A DNA stretch of 38,957 nucleotides from Deltaproteobacteria bacterium (GTDB lineage Bacteria; Desulfobacterota; Syntrophobacteria; Syntrophobacterales; Syntrophobacteraceae), in contig JAJYTC010000023.1 of the NCBI GenBank assembly GCA_021793275.1, positions 1 through 38,957 of the forward strand, written 5' to 3'. A program made the translations under genes and the position numbers. How positions within the stretch are numbered: the stretch's first letter is position 1; each line of letters starts with the position of its first letter. The notes under the pieces are model-generated. The model was not told the origin of the DNA. It did no database searches and saw nothing but the letters and a program-made list of their open reading frames with translations. Shown piece after piece: positions 31,073 through 38,957 of this stretch.

Positions 31073-32236
31073 ATGGGTAAAAGAGATTACTACGATGTTT
31101 TAGGCGTGCCGCGGCAGGCGGGCGAGGATGATATCAAAAAATCTTATCGGCAGCTTGCGCTCAAATACCATCCTGACCGAAATCCCGGCGACAAGGAAGC
31201 TGAAGAGAAATTCAAGGAAGCCGCCGAAGCCTACGAGGTGTTGCACGATACTCAAAAGAGACAGCTCTATGATGCATATGGCCATGAAGGCCTGCGCGGC
31301 ACCGGGTTCAGCGGATTCAGAGGTTTTGAAGACATCTTCAGCTCGTTTGGAGATATTTTCCAGGATTTCTTCGCCTTCGGCGGCGGCTTTGGAGGGCAGG
31401 CTCGTCAGCGTACCGCCGAGAGGCCGGGCGACGATCTTCTGGTAACTCTCAATCTCAGTTTCGAAGAGGCTGTTTACGGAACGCAGAAAGATGTCGATAT
31501 AAATACCCTGGTTGCGTGTAGCCAGTGTGGCGGAAGCGGGGCCGAACCGGGCACAAAGCAGACCACTTGCCCGGCTTGCCAGGGTTCTGGCCAGGTGGTG
31601 CAGTCGCAGGGATTTTTCCGAATCAGCACGAGCTGTGCGCGCTGCCAGGGAACCGGCAGGGTGCTTGTGTCTCCCTGCAAGCAATGCCAGGGCCAGGGGC
31701 GAGTGCGGCAAAAAAAACGCGTTCAGGTAAAAGTGCCGGCCGGCGTGGATTCGGGGACTCGACTGAGGTTGAGGGGGGAAGGCGAAAGCGGCTATCGCGG
31801 CGGCGCCTCGGGCGACCTGTACGTGAGAATCGAGGTTGCGCCCCATCCTCATATCGAGCGCGACGGCGACAATCTCTACACCAAGATATCCATTTCATTC
31901 CTGCAGGCCATCCTCGGAGATAAAGTCGAGATGCCCACCCTGGATGGAGAGAAGACACTCAATGTTGCGCCGGGGACTCAGCCGGGTGAAGTGGTGCGTT
32001 TTTCCGGCGAGAGGGTAACCAAATTGAGAGGTTACGGCCGAGGCGATCTTTTTGTCGAGGTCGAGGTAAGAATTCCGAAACAAGTTACGCCCCGTCAGGA
32101 AGAACTTCTGAAGGAGTTCATGGAACTCGAGAAGGAAAAAGAAAAGCACAAGGGTAAAAGGTGGCCCTGGAACCGGCATAAAGAGCACGAAAAGGAAACG
32201 ATGTCGAGCGTTCAACAGGAACTCAACCCTTCCTAG
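31073..32236 (+). CDS. dnaJ: Chaperone DnaJ (type I, zinc-finger)
   Basis: This 387-residue protein has a complete layout. The J domain carries HPD (KYHPDRN), then a Gly/Phe region ([12 protein letters not shown]), then four CxxCxGxG repeats ([32 protein letters not shown]) binding two zincs, then the peptide-binding C-terminal beta domains. It stimulates DnaK ATPase. ATG 31073 lies 13 bases after AGGAGG (31055-31060); a TTG three bases earlier is also possible. Length is normal. No dnaK or grpE adjoins. The next gene, a zinc-ribbon protein, is 7 bases away and probably in one transcript. Confidence 0.95.
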   Translation: MGKRDYYDVLGVPRQAGEDDIKKSYRQLALKYHPDRNPGDKEAEEKFKEAAEAYEVLHDTQKRQLYDAYGHEGLRGTGFSGFRGFEDIFSSFGDIFQDFFAFGGGFGGQARQRTAERPGDDLLVTLNLSFEEAVYGTQKDVDINTLVACSQCGGSGAEPGTKQTTCPACQGSGQVVQSQGFFRISTSCARCQGTGRVLVSPCKQCQGQGRVRQKKRVQVKVPAGVDSGTRLRLRGEGESGYRGGASGDLYVRIEVAPHPHIERDGDNLYTKISISFLQAILGDKVEMPTLDGEKTLNVAPGTQPGEVVRFSGERVTKLRGYGRGDLFVEVEVRIPKQVTPRQEELLKEFMELEKEKEKHKGKRWPWNRHKEHEKETMSSVQQELNPS

Positions 32237-32243
32237 GAGTAGC

Positions 32244-32456
32244 ATGTCACCTGCCGCCACTCAAAAACAATTCGAAGAATTCAGGGCATCGGCCCTCTAC
32301 TGTCCCAGGTGCAGGCGGGCCATGCCGGTTCGCAGCAGGCTTCTGCTCGTCCTTCCGGACGGAGAACTGCATGAGTATCTGTGTCAGGCATGCATGAGCT
32401 CTCTTGGGACAAGGACTGTTCGTGACAGCCAGCAGGGCCGAATTATCCTTCCGTGA
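32244..32456 (+). CDS. Small zinc-ribbon protein downstream of dnaJ
   Basis: This 70-residue cytoplasmic protein has two CxxC pairs (CPRCRRAM and LCQACMSS) about 30 residues apart, a probable zinc ribbon. AGGAG five bases before the ATG and the 7-base gap to dnaJ support it as the second gene of that transcript. No family was recognised. Confidence 0.75.
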   Translation: MSPAATQKQFEEFRASALYCPRCRRAMPVRSRLLLVLPDGELHEYLCQACMSSLGTRTVRDSQQGRIILP

Positions 32457-32747
32457 GCACGCAAAATGGAAACTTCTCCATAAAAACAGCCAGAACAGCC
32501 TATAAATCTTTACATCTACGGGTTTTGCTCGGCACTCCGCTCGGCTGCTGAGTATTCCGGAGCCGATGCGGCCGGATTTGATTCCAGGCTGTTGTAACAC
32601 ATTGTAAATACAGTAAAAGCAATGAAAGACTAGCCAAAAAGCTGAAATGGAGATAAGAAGCTGGTCGGTATTCTTCCTGCCAGGAAGAGACCTTGTGTGG
32701 TCCCGGTCGGGACATGTGATGCTGCTGTTGGACGAGGTTAAATTAAA

Positions 32748-33698
32748 ATGATCGAAGCCGAAGGACTGACAAAATTCTATGGTCCCAGGGGGGCCATCCG
32801 GAATGTTTCTTTTGAAATCGACAAAGGCGAAGTGGTTGGCTTTCTGGGTCCGAACGGGGCCGGGAAATCGACTACAATCCGCATCCTGACCTGCTACATG
32901 CCTCCATCGTCGGGTACGGCGAGAGTGGAGGGTCTCGACATTATCGAGGACTCGCTGCGGATCAGGGAAAAAATCGGTTACCTGCCCGAAAGCGTTCCTC
33001 TCTACAAAGAGCTGACCGTCAGACGATTTCTTCGTTTTGCCGCCGGTTCCAAGGGAGTGGAGGCAAAAAAGATACGCTCGGAGGTCAGCCGTGTAATTTC
33101 TGCCTGCGGACTGGAAAAGACAGCCAACAGGGAGATCGGCAATCTCTCGAAGGGTTTCAAGCAGAGGGTCGGGCTGGCCCAGGCGCTTTTGAACAACCCT
33201 TCGGTTCTGATCCTGGACGAGCCCACCATCGGTCTCGATCCTACGCAGATTATCGAAATAAGGCGCATCATCGAGGAATTGCGCGAGGATCGCACGATAC
33301 TTCTGAGCAGCCATATTTTGCCGGAAGTGGCCCAGATTTGTCGCCGGGTGATCATCATCAACAAGGGGGAGATCGTTGCCACCGACAGTCCGGCAAACCT
33401 TACCAGCCAACTGCAGAAAACGGCGACCATCGTGCTGGAGGTAAGCGGGCCGAGCGCAGAGTTCGCACAGGCGCTCGAAAATATGTCCGGCGTGCAGAAG
33501 ATCTCGATGGAGAGCAATGGAACGAGCAAGTTTGAAATAGAGACCGACCCTTCCGTCGATATTCGCCCCGAGATTGCGGCGCTGGCCATGCAGAAGGGAT
33601 GTGGCCTGCTCGAATTGAAAAAGATGCAACTCAGCCTGGAGGATGTATTCATGCAGCTTGTGACCGAAGAGTCCACCGTGGAGGGAGCCGAATCATGA
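32748..33698 (+). CDS. ABC transporter ATP-binding protein (GldA/CcmA-like)
   Basis: This 316-residue ATPase has Walker A GPNGAGKST, the signature LSKGFKQRVGLAQAL, Walker B VLILDEPT and the His switch SSHIL. It has an extra C-terminal domain of about 90 residues, as in drug or gliding-type exporters (GldA/NodI/CcmA). It is first in a four-gene operon with a permease (ATGA overlap), a GldG-like subunit and a DUF4340 protein. This set is found in many non-gliding bacteria and its substrate is unknown. The start lacks a strong ribosome site; GACGAGG lies 11 bases upstream. Confidence 0.9.
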   Translation: MIEAEGLTKFYGPRGAIRNVSFEIDKGEVVGFLGPNGAGKSTTIRILTCYMPPSSGTARVEGLDIIEDSLRIREKIGYLPESVPLYKELTVRRFLRFAAGSKGVEAKKIRSEVSRVISACGLEKTANREIGNLSKGFKQRVGLAQALLNNPSVLILDEPTIGLDPTQIIEIRRIIEELREDRTILLSSHILPEVAQICRRVIIINKGEIVATDSPANLTSQLQKTATIVLEVSGPSAEFAQALENMSGVQKISMESNGTSKFEIETDPSVDIRPEIAALAMQKGCGLLELKKMQLSLEDVFMQLVTEESTVEGAES

Positions 33699-34465
33699 AA
33701 GGTTTTTGGCCCATTTATAAAAAAGAGCTTTACGGGATGTTCATGTCGCCCATCTTCTACGTGGTGGCTTTCTTTTTCCTCCTTATCTGCGGTATTTTTT
33801 TCAACTACATCCTTAGACAGGTCATTATGGTCAGCTACCAGGTGGCGCAAAACCCGGAGCTGGCTCAAAACATCAGCATGCCGGACTTGTTCATGCGTTC
33901 TTTCCTCTGGAACATCAGCGTCGTCATGCTTTTTGTCGCGCCTCTTCTGACCATGAGACTCTATGCAGAAGAACTCAAAAGCGGCACGATCGAGCTGCTC
34001 TATACTTACCCGGTGACGGACCTTGCGACCGTTGCGGCTAAATTCGCAGCATGCATGACGACGTTCACCATCCTCATCGCCGCTACCCTTCCGGGCGTCA
34101 TCATGTTGTCTTCGATTGCCGGATCGTCCTGGAAGCCGATTGTTTGCGGATACGGCGGGCTTTTTTTGCTGGGATGCTCTTTTATCTCCCTGGGAACGTT
34201 CGCGTCTACGCTCACCCGCAATCAGATCGTGGCCGCAATAATCACCTTTGGCATCCTGCTCGTGCTTTGGTTCATAGGACAGGCTAAATCGTCAGCGAGT
34301 CCGCTTGTGGGAAGCATCTTCGGCTACCTTTCCGTATCCGATCATTTCGAAGGACTGGCCAAAGGTTTGCTCGATTCCAGAGATATTGTTTTCTATGTCG
34401 TATTCTCTGCCTTTTTCCTTTTCCTTACGCTAAGGCAGATGAGTTCTTATCGCTGGAGGGGTTAA
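33695..34465 (+). CDS. ABC-2 type permease (GldF-like)
   Basis: This 256-residue integral membrane protein has six hydrophobic segments: an N-terminal helix (FYVVAFFFLLICGIFF), a pair near residues 65-90, and three more before the C-terminus. RLYAEELKSGTIELLYTYPV is the GldF/ABC-2 signature (quoted by EELKSGTIELL). ATG 33695 overlaps the stop of the ATPase gene (ATGA), so the longer frame from 33599 is rejected. It forms the channel with the neighbouring ATPase. The GldG-like gene follows after a 98-base gap. Confidence 0.9.
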   Translation: MKGFWPIYKKELYGMFMSPIFYVVAFFFLLICGIFFNYILRQVIMVSYQVAQNPELAQNISMPDLFMRSFLWNISVVMLFVAPLLTMRLYAEELKSGTIELLYTYPVTDLATVAAKFAACMTTFTILIAATLPGVIMLSSIAGSSWKPIVCGYGGLFLLGCSFISLGTFASTLTRNQIVAAIITFGILLVLWFIGQAKSSASPLVGSIFGYLSVSDHFEGLAKGLLDSRDIVFYVVFSAFFLFLTLRQMSSYRWRG

Positions 34466-34563
34466 CCGGGCAGATCGAGGAATGCTCGAAGTCGATCTCC
34501 TATCGGCCGGGCTCGCCTCCATGCGCCTGGATCATCTAATAGAAACCAAAGAATGACGGAGAT

Positions 34564-35985
34564 ATGAAAATGCCGGCAAAAAGCGGCCGCAAACTCAAAT
34601 GGGCTTATGGCACAAACACCATAGCCTCGACTGTAATTTTCTTCACGATTCTGGTTTTCATCATTCTTATCGCGCAACAAAATCCCTGGCGGCTGGACAT
34701 GACCGGCACGGGCGCTTTCACCCTTTCGCAGCAAACCCGAAAGATCCTCAACACGATAAAATCGCCCATATCGATCAAGGTTTTTATTGCGGAAAGCGGT
34801 CCCGGCGCCCAGGGCAGGGCCAAGATAAAGGATCTTCTCAATACGTACTGCTATTACAGCAAGGAGATCAAATACCAGTTCGTGGACCCGGATGCCCATC
34901 CGCAAATGACCCGCAACTACGGCGTAAAAACCTATGGGACCATTGTCATGGAAGGGTACGGAAAAAGACAGACCATCCAGACGGCCGATGAGCAAAACAT
35001 TACGAACGCGCTTTTAAAACTGGAAAGCAAAGTTGAGGAGAAGGTCTACTTCCTGACCGGCCATGGGGAACATTCCATTACCGCCGCTGGGCGCGAGGGC
35101 TATTCGGTCGCCAAATCGGCGCTGGAAAAAGACTTCTACAAGGTCGGCGAGCTCAACCTGCTGCAGGAAAACGCTATCCCCGCCGACGCCGCCGCTGTAA
35201 TTATCCCCGGACCACAGAAACAGATTCTTCCGCAGGAACAGCAGATACTGACAAACTACCTCGCCCGTGGAGGCAGCGTCTTCCTGATGCTCGATCCTCT
35301 CACCGATACCGGCATGACGAATTTTCTCCAGGGCTACGGCATTCAAATCTGCAAGGACATAGTGGTTGATCCCCTCAGCCGTTTGTTTGGAGGGGGCCCG
35401 ACAATTCCCGTGGTAATGCAATATGGGCAGAGCCAGATTACTCGAGGTTTCAACGAGTCAACTTTCTATCCGTACGCGAGGTCCGTGGTCCCGATGAAAA
35501 ACCCGCCCCAAGGCGTCCGGCTGCAAATTCTCGCAGCCACTTCTCCCAACGCATGGGCGGACCGCGATCTCAGCGATTTGAAAAAAGGCGAGGCTGTTTT
35601 CGATAAAACCAAGGACCTGCGTGGTCCCGTTCCGCTTGTAGTGATGGCCTCCATCAAGGATACGCAAAAGCCGCTGGCGGCGGGAAAGGAAATTGCGGCC
35701 GGGCCGAAGGCAAAGACGGGCAAACTTGTCGTTGCGGGCAACTCGCTATTCGCCGCCGATTCATACTTCAATCAGTTGGGAAACGGGGACTTCTTTCTAA
35801 ATATCGTGAGTTATCTTGCCAATAAGACCAATCTCATAACCATCCAAAGACCCGACGTGAGCAAACCCCTGATGCTTACAAACTACCAGGCAACCTCGAT
35901 TTTCTGGATAGTTCTTATCATGATCCCGCTCGCGGTCCTGCTTTCAGGGATAGCCGTCTACAGGATCAGGAGGTCTCAAAGATGA
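34564..35985 (+). CDS. GldG-like ABC transporter auxiliary protein
   Basis: This 473-residue protein is of the GldG family (Gldg/DUF7088-type): an N-terminal membrane helix (TVIFFTILVFIILIA), then a long extracytoplasmic domain with the motif FTLSQQTRKIL, and ITNALLKLESKVEEKVYFLTGHGEH (quoted by NALLKLES and FLTGHGEH), and a C-terminal membrane helix (about 440-465). It works with the GldA/F-like pair. GGAG before the ATG supports the start. The stop overlaps the DUF4340 gene as ATGA. The exported substrate is unknown. Confidence 0.88.
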   Translation: MKMPAKSGRKLKWAYGTNTIASTVIFFTILVFIILIAQQNPWRLDMTGTGAFTLSQQTRKILNTIKSPISIKVFIAESGPGAQGRAKIKDLLNTYCYYSKEIKYQFVDPDAHPQMTRNYGVKTYGTIVMEGYGKRQTIQTADEQNITNALLKLESKVEEKVYFLTGHGEHSITAAGREGYSVAKSALEKDFYKVGELNLLQENAIPADAAAVIIPGPQKQILPQEQQILTNYLARGGSVFLMLDPLTDTGMTNFLQGYGIQICKDIVVDPLSRLFGGGPTIPVVMQYGQSQITRGFNESTFYPYARSVVPMKNPPQGVRLQILAATSPNAWADRDLSDLKKGEAVFDKTKDLRGPVPLVVMASIKDTQKPLAAGKEIAAGPKAKTGKLVVAGNSLFAADSYFNQLGNGDFFLNIVSYLANKTNLITIQRPDVSKPLMLTNYQATSIFWIVLIMIPLAVLLSGIAVYRIRRSQR

Positions 35986-37391
35986 AATTTCGGTCCACTG
36001 CCGTATATTTGCTCATCCTGCTCGTGATCGGTGCGGTCTATGCCGGGATGAGAGTGGAAAAGCAAAAGGCGGCCAGGAAAAAAGAGCAGGCCAGCCGTGT
36101 TTTCACCTTCGCCCCGAAGAGCGTGAAGCAAATCGAAATCGAGTCGGCGCAGAATAAGGCCATATGCCTCAAAAAAACCAGCAAATGGGCAATCTCCAGT
36201 CCCATTGTTTCCCAAGTCGACAATATGCAATTGACCGGTCTTCTTTCGAGCCTCCATCATGTCCGGATGGAACGTAAAATTGGCAAAGAGTCCGGAAACC
36301 TGAAGGCCTTCGGCCTCGATAAGCCCTCTCTTGTAGTGCGTTTTTTGACTGGCGACAAATGGCACGAACTCGAGACCGGCGCAAAAAACCCCGTTGCAAC
36401 CGACAGGTATGCGATGGCGGACAAAAATGGCGAGGTCTTCCTGATATCCAGCCAGGCCTATGACGATTTGAACAAGAACCTGACGGATCTGCGCAGAAAG
36501 GAACTTTTCTCATGGAAGCCCGGCCAGGTTAAAGCCTTTGAGATCTCATGGCGCAACGGTGACGAGGTCGACATTGTGCGCCAGGGCGACACAGGTTTAT
36601 GGAAATCTAAGAGTCAGCCCAAACTTGAGCTCAGTATCGACAAGGTCGCTAATCTGCTCGAAGGTCTGCACTGGCTGCGAGCCTCGGATTTTCTCGCAAA
36701 AGGCGCCATGCCGGCTACGCCAGACGTGGATGTCAAGGTCCAGCTTAAAGACGGGAAAACAGCCGAGCTGAAGGTTGCACTCCCCGCGCCGGGGCAAAAG
36801 CAGGCTATCGCCACTTCCTCCGAGCTCCAGAGCCCGGTGCTGCTTTCCACCTACTTTCTTTCCTCCATCCCGCACTCGGCGGATGCGCTCGTCGACCGCG
36901 CTCTTGTCTCGTCGGTGCCTTCGGAGATAAACAAGATCACGTGGAAAACGCCGAACGGCAGCGGGGACCTGGTTCGAAAAGGCACTGATAACTGGGGAAG
37001 CGTCGAGGGCAAAGCGGCCCCGAAAACCCTCAAAAATTCCTGGCAGGTCGAAACTTTCCTGGCCTTCATGCATAACACGCAATATATCGGGACCGCCGGC
37101 TCGGCGGGCACTCCGCCGCAAGGCGCGCCGAACTCGCTCCAGTTCGTCAATGCGTTCGGCAAAAAGACTTCGCTCACCTGGAATGCTCCCGACCCCAAGA
37201 CGACCGGCCCCGTGGATGCCTGGCTGGAAAAGAACGGTTTGGTCATGCAGGTGCAGGTAAAACGCCAGGACATCCAGCGCATAGGCGAGTCGCTTGCCCG
37301 GATGAGCCCGACCGAAAGTGCTGCGCCCGAAAAGAAAGGAGCGAACGCCCAAAAGGGAGTAAGCACAAAAAGGGAAGCGAATACTAAATGA
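35982..37391 (+). CDS. DUF4340 domain protein
   Basis: This 469-residue protein has one N-terminal membrane helix (YLLILLVIGAVYAGM) and then a large extracytoplasmic domain with repeated units such as SKWAISSPI and DNWGSVEGKAAP, typical of DUF4340. The C-terminus is Ala/Lys-rich. DUF4340 commonly follows gldG genes and is thought to be an accessory of that exporter. It begins four bases before the GldG-like stop (ATGA). Its mechanism is not known. Confidence 0.88.
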   Translation: MKFRSTAVYLLILLVIGAVYAGMRVEKQKAARKKEQASRVFTFAPKSVKQIEIESAQNKAICLKKTSKWAISSPIVSQVDNMQLTGLLSSLHHVRMERKIGKESGNLKAFGLDKPSLVVRFLTGDKWHELETGAKNPVATDRYAMADKNGEVFLISSQAYDDLNKNLTDLRRKELFSWKPGQVKAFEISWRNGDEVDIVRQGDTGLWKSKSQPKLELSIDKVANLLEGLHWLRASDFLAKGAMPATPDVDVKVQLKDGKTAELKVALPAPGQKQAIATSSELQSPVLLSTYFLSSIPHSADALVDRALVSSVPSEINKITWKTPNGSGDLVRKGTDNWGSVEGKAAPKTLKNSWQVETFLAFMHNTQYIGTAGSAGTPPQGAPNSLQFVNAFGKKTSLTWNAPDPKTTGPVDAWLEKNGLVMQVQVKRQDIQRIGESLARMSPTESAAPEKKGANAQKGVSTKREANTK

Positions 37392-37420
37392 TGCCGATTT
37401 AGTGGAGGCCGGGCGCATCG

Positions 37421-38749
37421 ATGAGAGCTGTCAGCCTTGAAAATCTCGTGGCTCAGCAAAAGAACCTACAAAGCATTCTCGATAATATGCTTGAAGGGAT
37501 AATAGCCCACGATCTCAACCGGCGGATTTTGTTTTTCAACCGCGCGGCCGAAAAGATCACGGGGTATTCTCGGGAAGAAGTGCTCGGGCGCGACTGTCAT
37601 CACGTTTTCGGCTCTCCTTTTTGCGGGAAAAAGTGTTCGTTTTGCGGCCGGCCCATGGAGGCGCTGGAACATCACTCTTACACGCTAAACGTCTCTACCC
37701 GCTCGGGCGACCTGCGCCAACTGGAGATGTCGGTTACCGGAATGTATGAAGACGACGGGGCCTTTGTCGGCGTTCTTGCCGCTTTCCGCGACCTGACCGA
37801 AATTATCAGCCTCCAGTTGCGCCTCGGCGAGCTTACCAGCTTTTCGGGCATTGTGGGTAAAGACCGGAAAATGCTGGAGGTCTACGACCAGATCAGGAAC
37901 CTCTCGGCCACCGATTACCCCGTGCATATAACCGGGGAGACCGGGACCGGAAAGGAGCTGGTGGCCGCCGCGGTTCACAACGAAAGCTCCAGGGCCGGCG
38001 GACCGTTCGTGCCCGTGAACTGCGGCGCCCTCCCCGAAGGACTTCTCGAAAGCGAACTGTTCGGACATGTCAAGGGCGCCTTCTCAGGGGCCATTCGGGA
38101 TAAAAAAGGCCGATTCGAACTTGCCGACGGAGGCACTCTATTCCTCGACGAGGTGGCGGAGCTTCCCAAACACATGCAGGTGAAGCTCCTGCGGGTGCTG
38201 CAGTCAGGCACGTTCGAAAGGGTTGGCGGGGAAAAAACGATTTCGGTCGATGTGCGCATAATCAGCGCCACCAACCGGGACCTCAAACGGATGATGGAGC
38301 GGCAGGATTTCCGGGAGGACCTCTATTACCGGCTGAGCGTTGTCCCGATCAGGATTCCCCCCTTGCGCATGCGCAAGAACGACATTCCGCTCCTGGCCTC
38401 CTATTTTCTCAAACAGGCCGCCGAACAGGGACAGAAGGTCGCAAGGCTTTCCAAAGCGGCCCTGTCTCTTATGATGGACTACAGTTGGCCGGGTAACGTA
38501 CGCGAATTGCAAAACGCACTCCATTTCGCCCTGGTCAAGTCACGCGGCCCCGATATCGAGGTCGAACACCTTCCTCTCGAAATCCGCCAGACGGACTGTT
38601 CGTCTTTCAAACCGGGACCCAAGCCGTTGCTTACCTCCGAGACGGTTTCAGCAGCCATCACCCAGGCGGGCGGAAACCGCTCCAAAGCCGCAAAACTCCT
38701 CGGAGTCGGCCGCGCAACACTTTACAGGTTTCTTGAAAAAGAGCGATAA
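37421..38749 (+). CDS. Sigma-54-dependent transcriptional activator with PAS domain
   Basis: This 442-residue protein begins with a PAS domain (about 10-130) that carries a CX8CX3CX2C set (C59, C68, C72, C75; CHHVFGSPFC, CSFC). The AAA+ module has Walker A GETGTGKE, the sigma-54 contact loop as GAFSGA (219-224; consensus GAFTGA) and Walker B LFLDEV. A Fis-type helix-turn-helix ends the protein (GGNRSKAAKLLGVGRATLYRFL, quoted by AAKLLGVGRATL). It activates sigma-54 promoters in response to a signal, possibly redox or metal via the cysteines. It follows the ABC exporter operon by 29 bases and may control it. GGAGG upstream supports the ATG. Confidence 0.92.
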   Translation: MRAVSLENLVAQQKNLQSILDNMLEGIIAHDLNRRILFFNRAAEKITGYSREEVLGRDCHHVFGSPFCGKKCSFCGRPMEALEHHSYTLNVSTRSGDLRQLEMSVTGMYEDDGAFVGVLAAFRDLTEIISLQLRLGELTSFSGIVGKDRKMLEVYDQIRNLSATDYPVHITGETGTGKELVAAAVHNESSRAGGPFVPVNCGALPEGLLESELFGHVKGAFSGAIRDKKGRFELADGGTLFLDEVAELPKHMQVKLLRVLQSGTFERVGGEKTISVDVRIISATNRDLKRMMERQDFREDLYYRLSVVPIRIPPLRMRKNDIPLLASYFLKQAAEQGQKVARLSKAALSLMMDYSWPGNVRELQNALHFALVKSRGPDIEVEHLPLEIRQTDCSSFKPGPKPLLTSETVSAAITQAGGNRSKAAKLLGVGRATLYRFLEKER

Positions 38750-38957
38750 TATTCGTTTCGAGCCGGAGGGCTTCCGGTTCAGCCTTCAGGCGGGCACACC
38801 GCATGAAACCGGCGCGAGGTTCATTTCTTTGACAGGAGTTTAAGACTTCTTGTATCTGGAAGCGTATTTCCATTGTAAAGTCAATCAGTTAAGTCCAGCC
38901 AACACGTAAGACCCTACCTTTTTATCATAAATATGAATTTAAGTTGCTGAAAAATTA

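Noticed and set aside
34482-34556. 24-codon frame between the permease and GldG-like genes
   Set aside because: The GAGGA before its ATG is too close to act as a ribosome site, and no family fits.

Overview
The window looks like a chromosomal segment of an anaerobic deltaproteobacterium (Desulfobacterota, probably in the range of syntrophic or sulfate-reducing lineages such as Syntrophobacterales). The evidence is a heterodisulfide-reductase-type electron-transfer operon (HdrA, fused HdrC/HdrB, MvhD), hopanoid side-chain genes, a sigma-54 activator, a PAS-rich hybrid kinase and moderately high GC. No rRNA, tRNA, CRISPR array or complete insertion sequence was seen. The assignment rests on gene content only.

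Layout. 1-1002: DsbC/DsbG-type thiol isomerase on the minus strand with a structured 3' region and terminator. 1185-3212: an unrecognised 675-residue protein. 3329-9035: a hopanoid locus in two converging arms. hpnA, hpnH and a CruF/DUF422 membrane protein run forward; a GDPD-family phosphodiesterase and hpnG run back. HpnH (adenosylhopane formation) and HpnG (adenine removal) catalyse consecutive steps. A toxin-antitoxin island (mqsA, hicB, hicA; no mqsR) sits between the two arms and is bracketed by diverged direct repeats made of the 3' ends of the flanking genes.

9406-12705: a candidate undescribed RiPP system. It has a B12-binding radical SAM enzyme with a C-terminal PqqD-like (RRE) region, a 27-codon peptide gene overlapping its 3' end behind a near-perfect Shine-Dalgarno sequence, a strong terminator, and an M19 (membrane dipeptidase) family peptidase. 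12934-16815: MscS channel and a four-PAS hybrid histidine kinase.

16885-23983 (minus strand): a probable flavin-based electron-bifurcation or electron-transfer operon. The order of transcription is mvhD-like gene interrupted by an in-frame TAA, hdrC/hdrB fusion, RelE-like protein, double-module hdrA, mvhD fused to a winged helix, then a decayed hdrA fragment. 24466-28665: PilZ protein, UDP-glucose dehydrogenase overlapping a glutaminyl cyclase, a small lipoprotein-like protein and a Cys-rich unknown. 28750-32456: asnS (minus), then rpoZ, dnaJ and a small zinc-ribbon protein. 32748-38749: Gld-type ABC exporter (ATPase, permease, GldG-like, DUF4340) followed by a sigma-54 activator whose PAS domain carries a four-Cys motif.

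Several gene borders carry repeats or orphan hairpins: CACTCTTCACT-type mirror hairpins at 3246 and 28668, a related one at 9250, and terminators with no upstream gene at 9185 and 24384. All function calls come from reading the sequence and remembered family motifs; no search was run.
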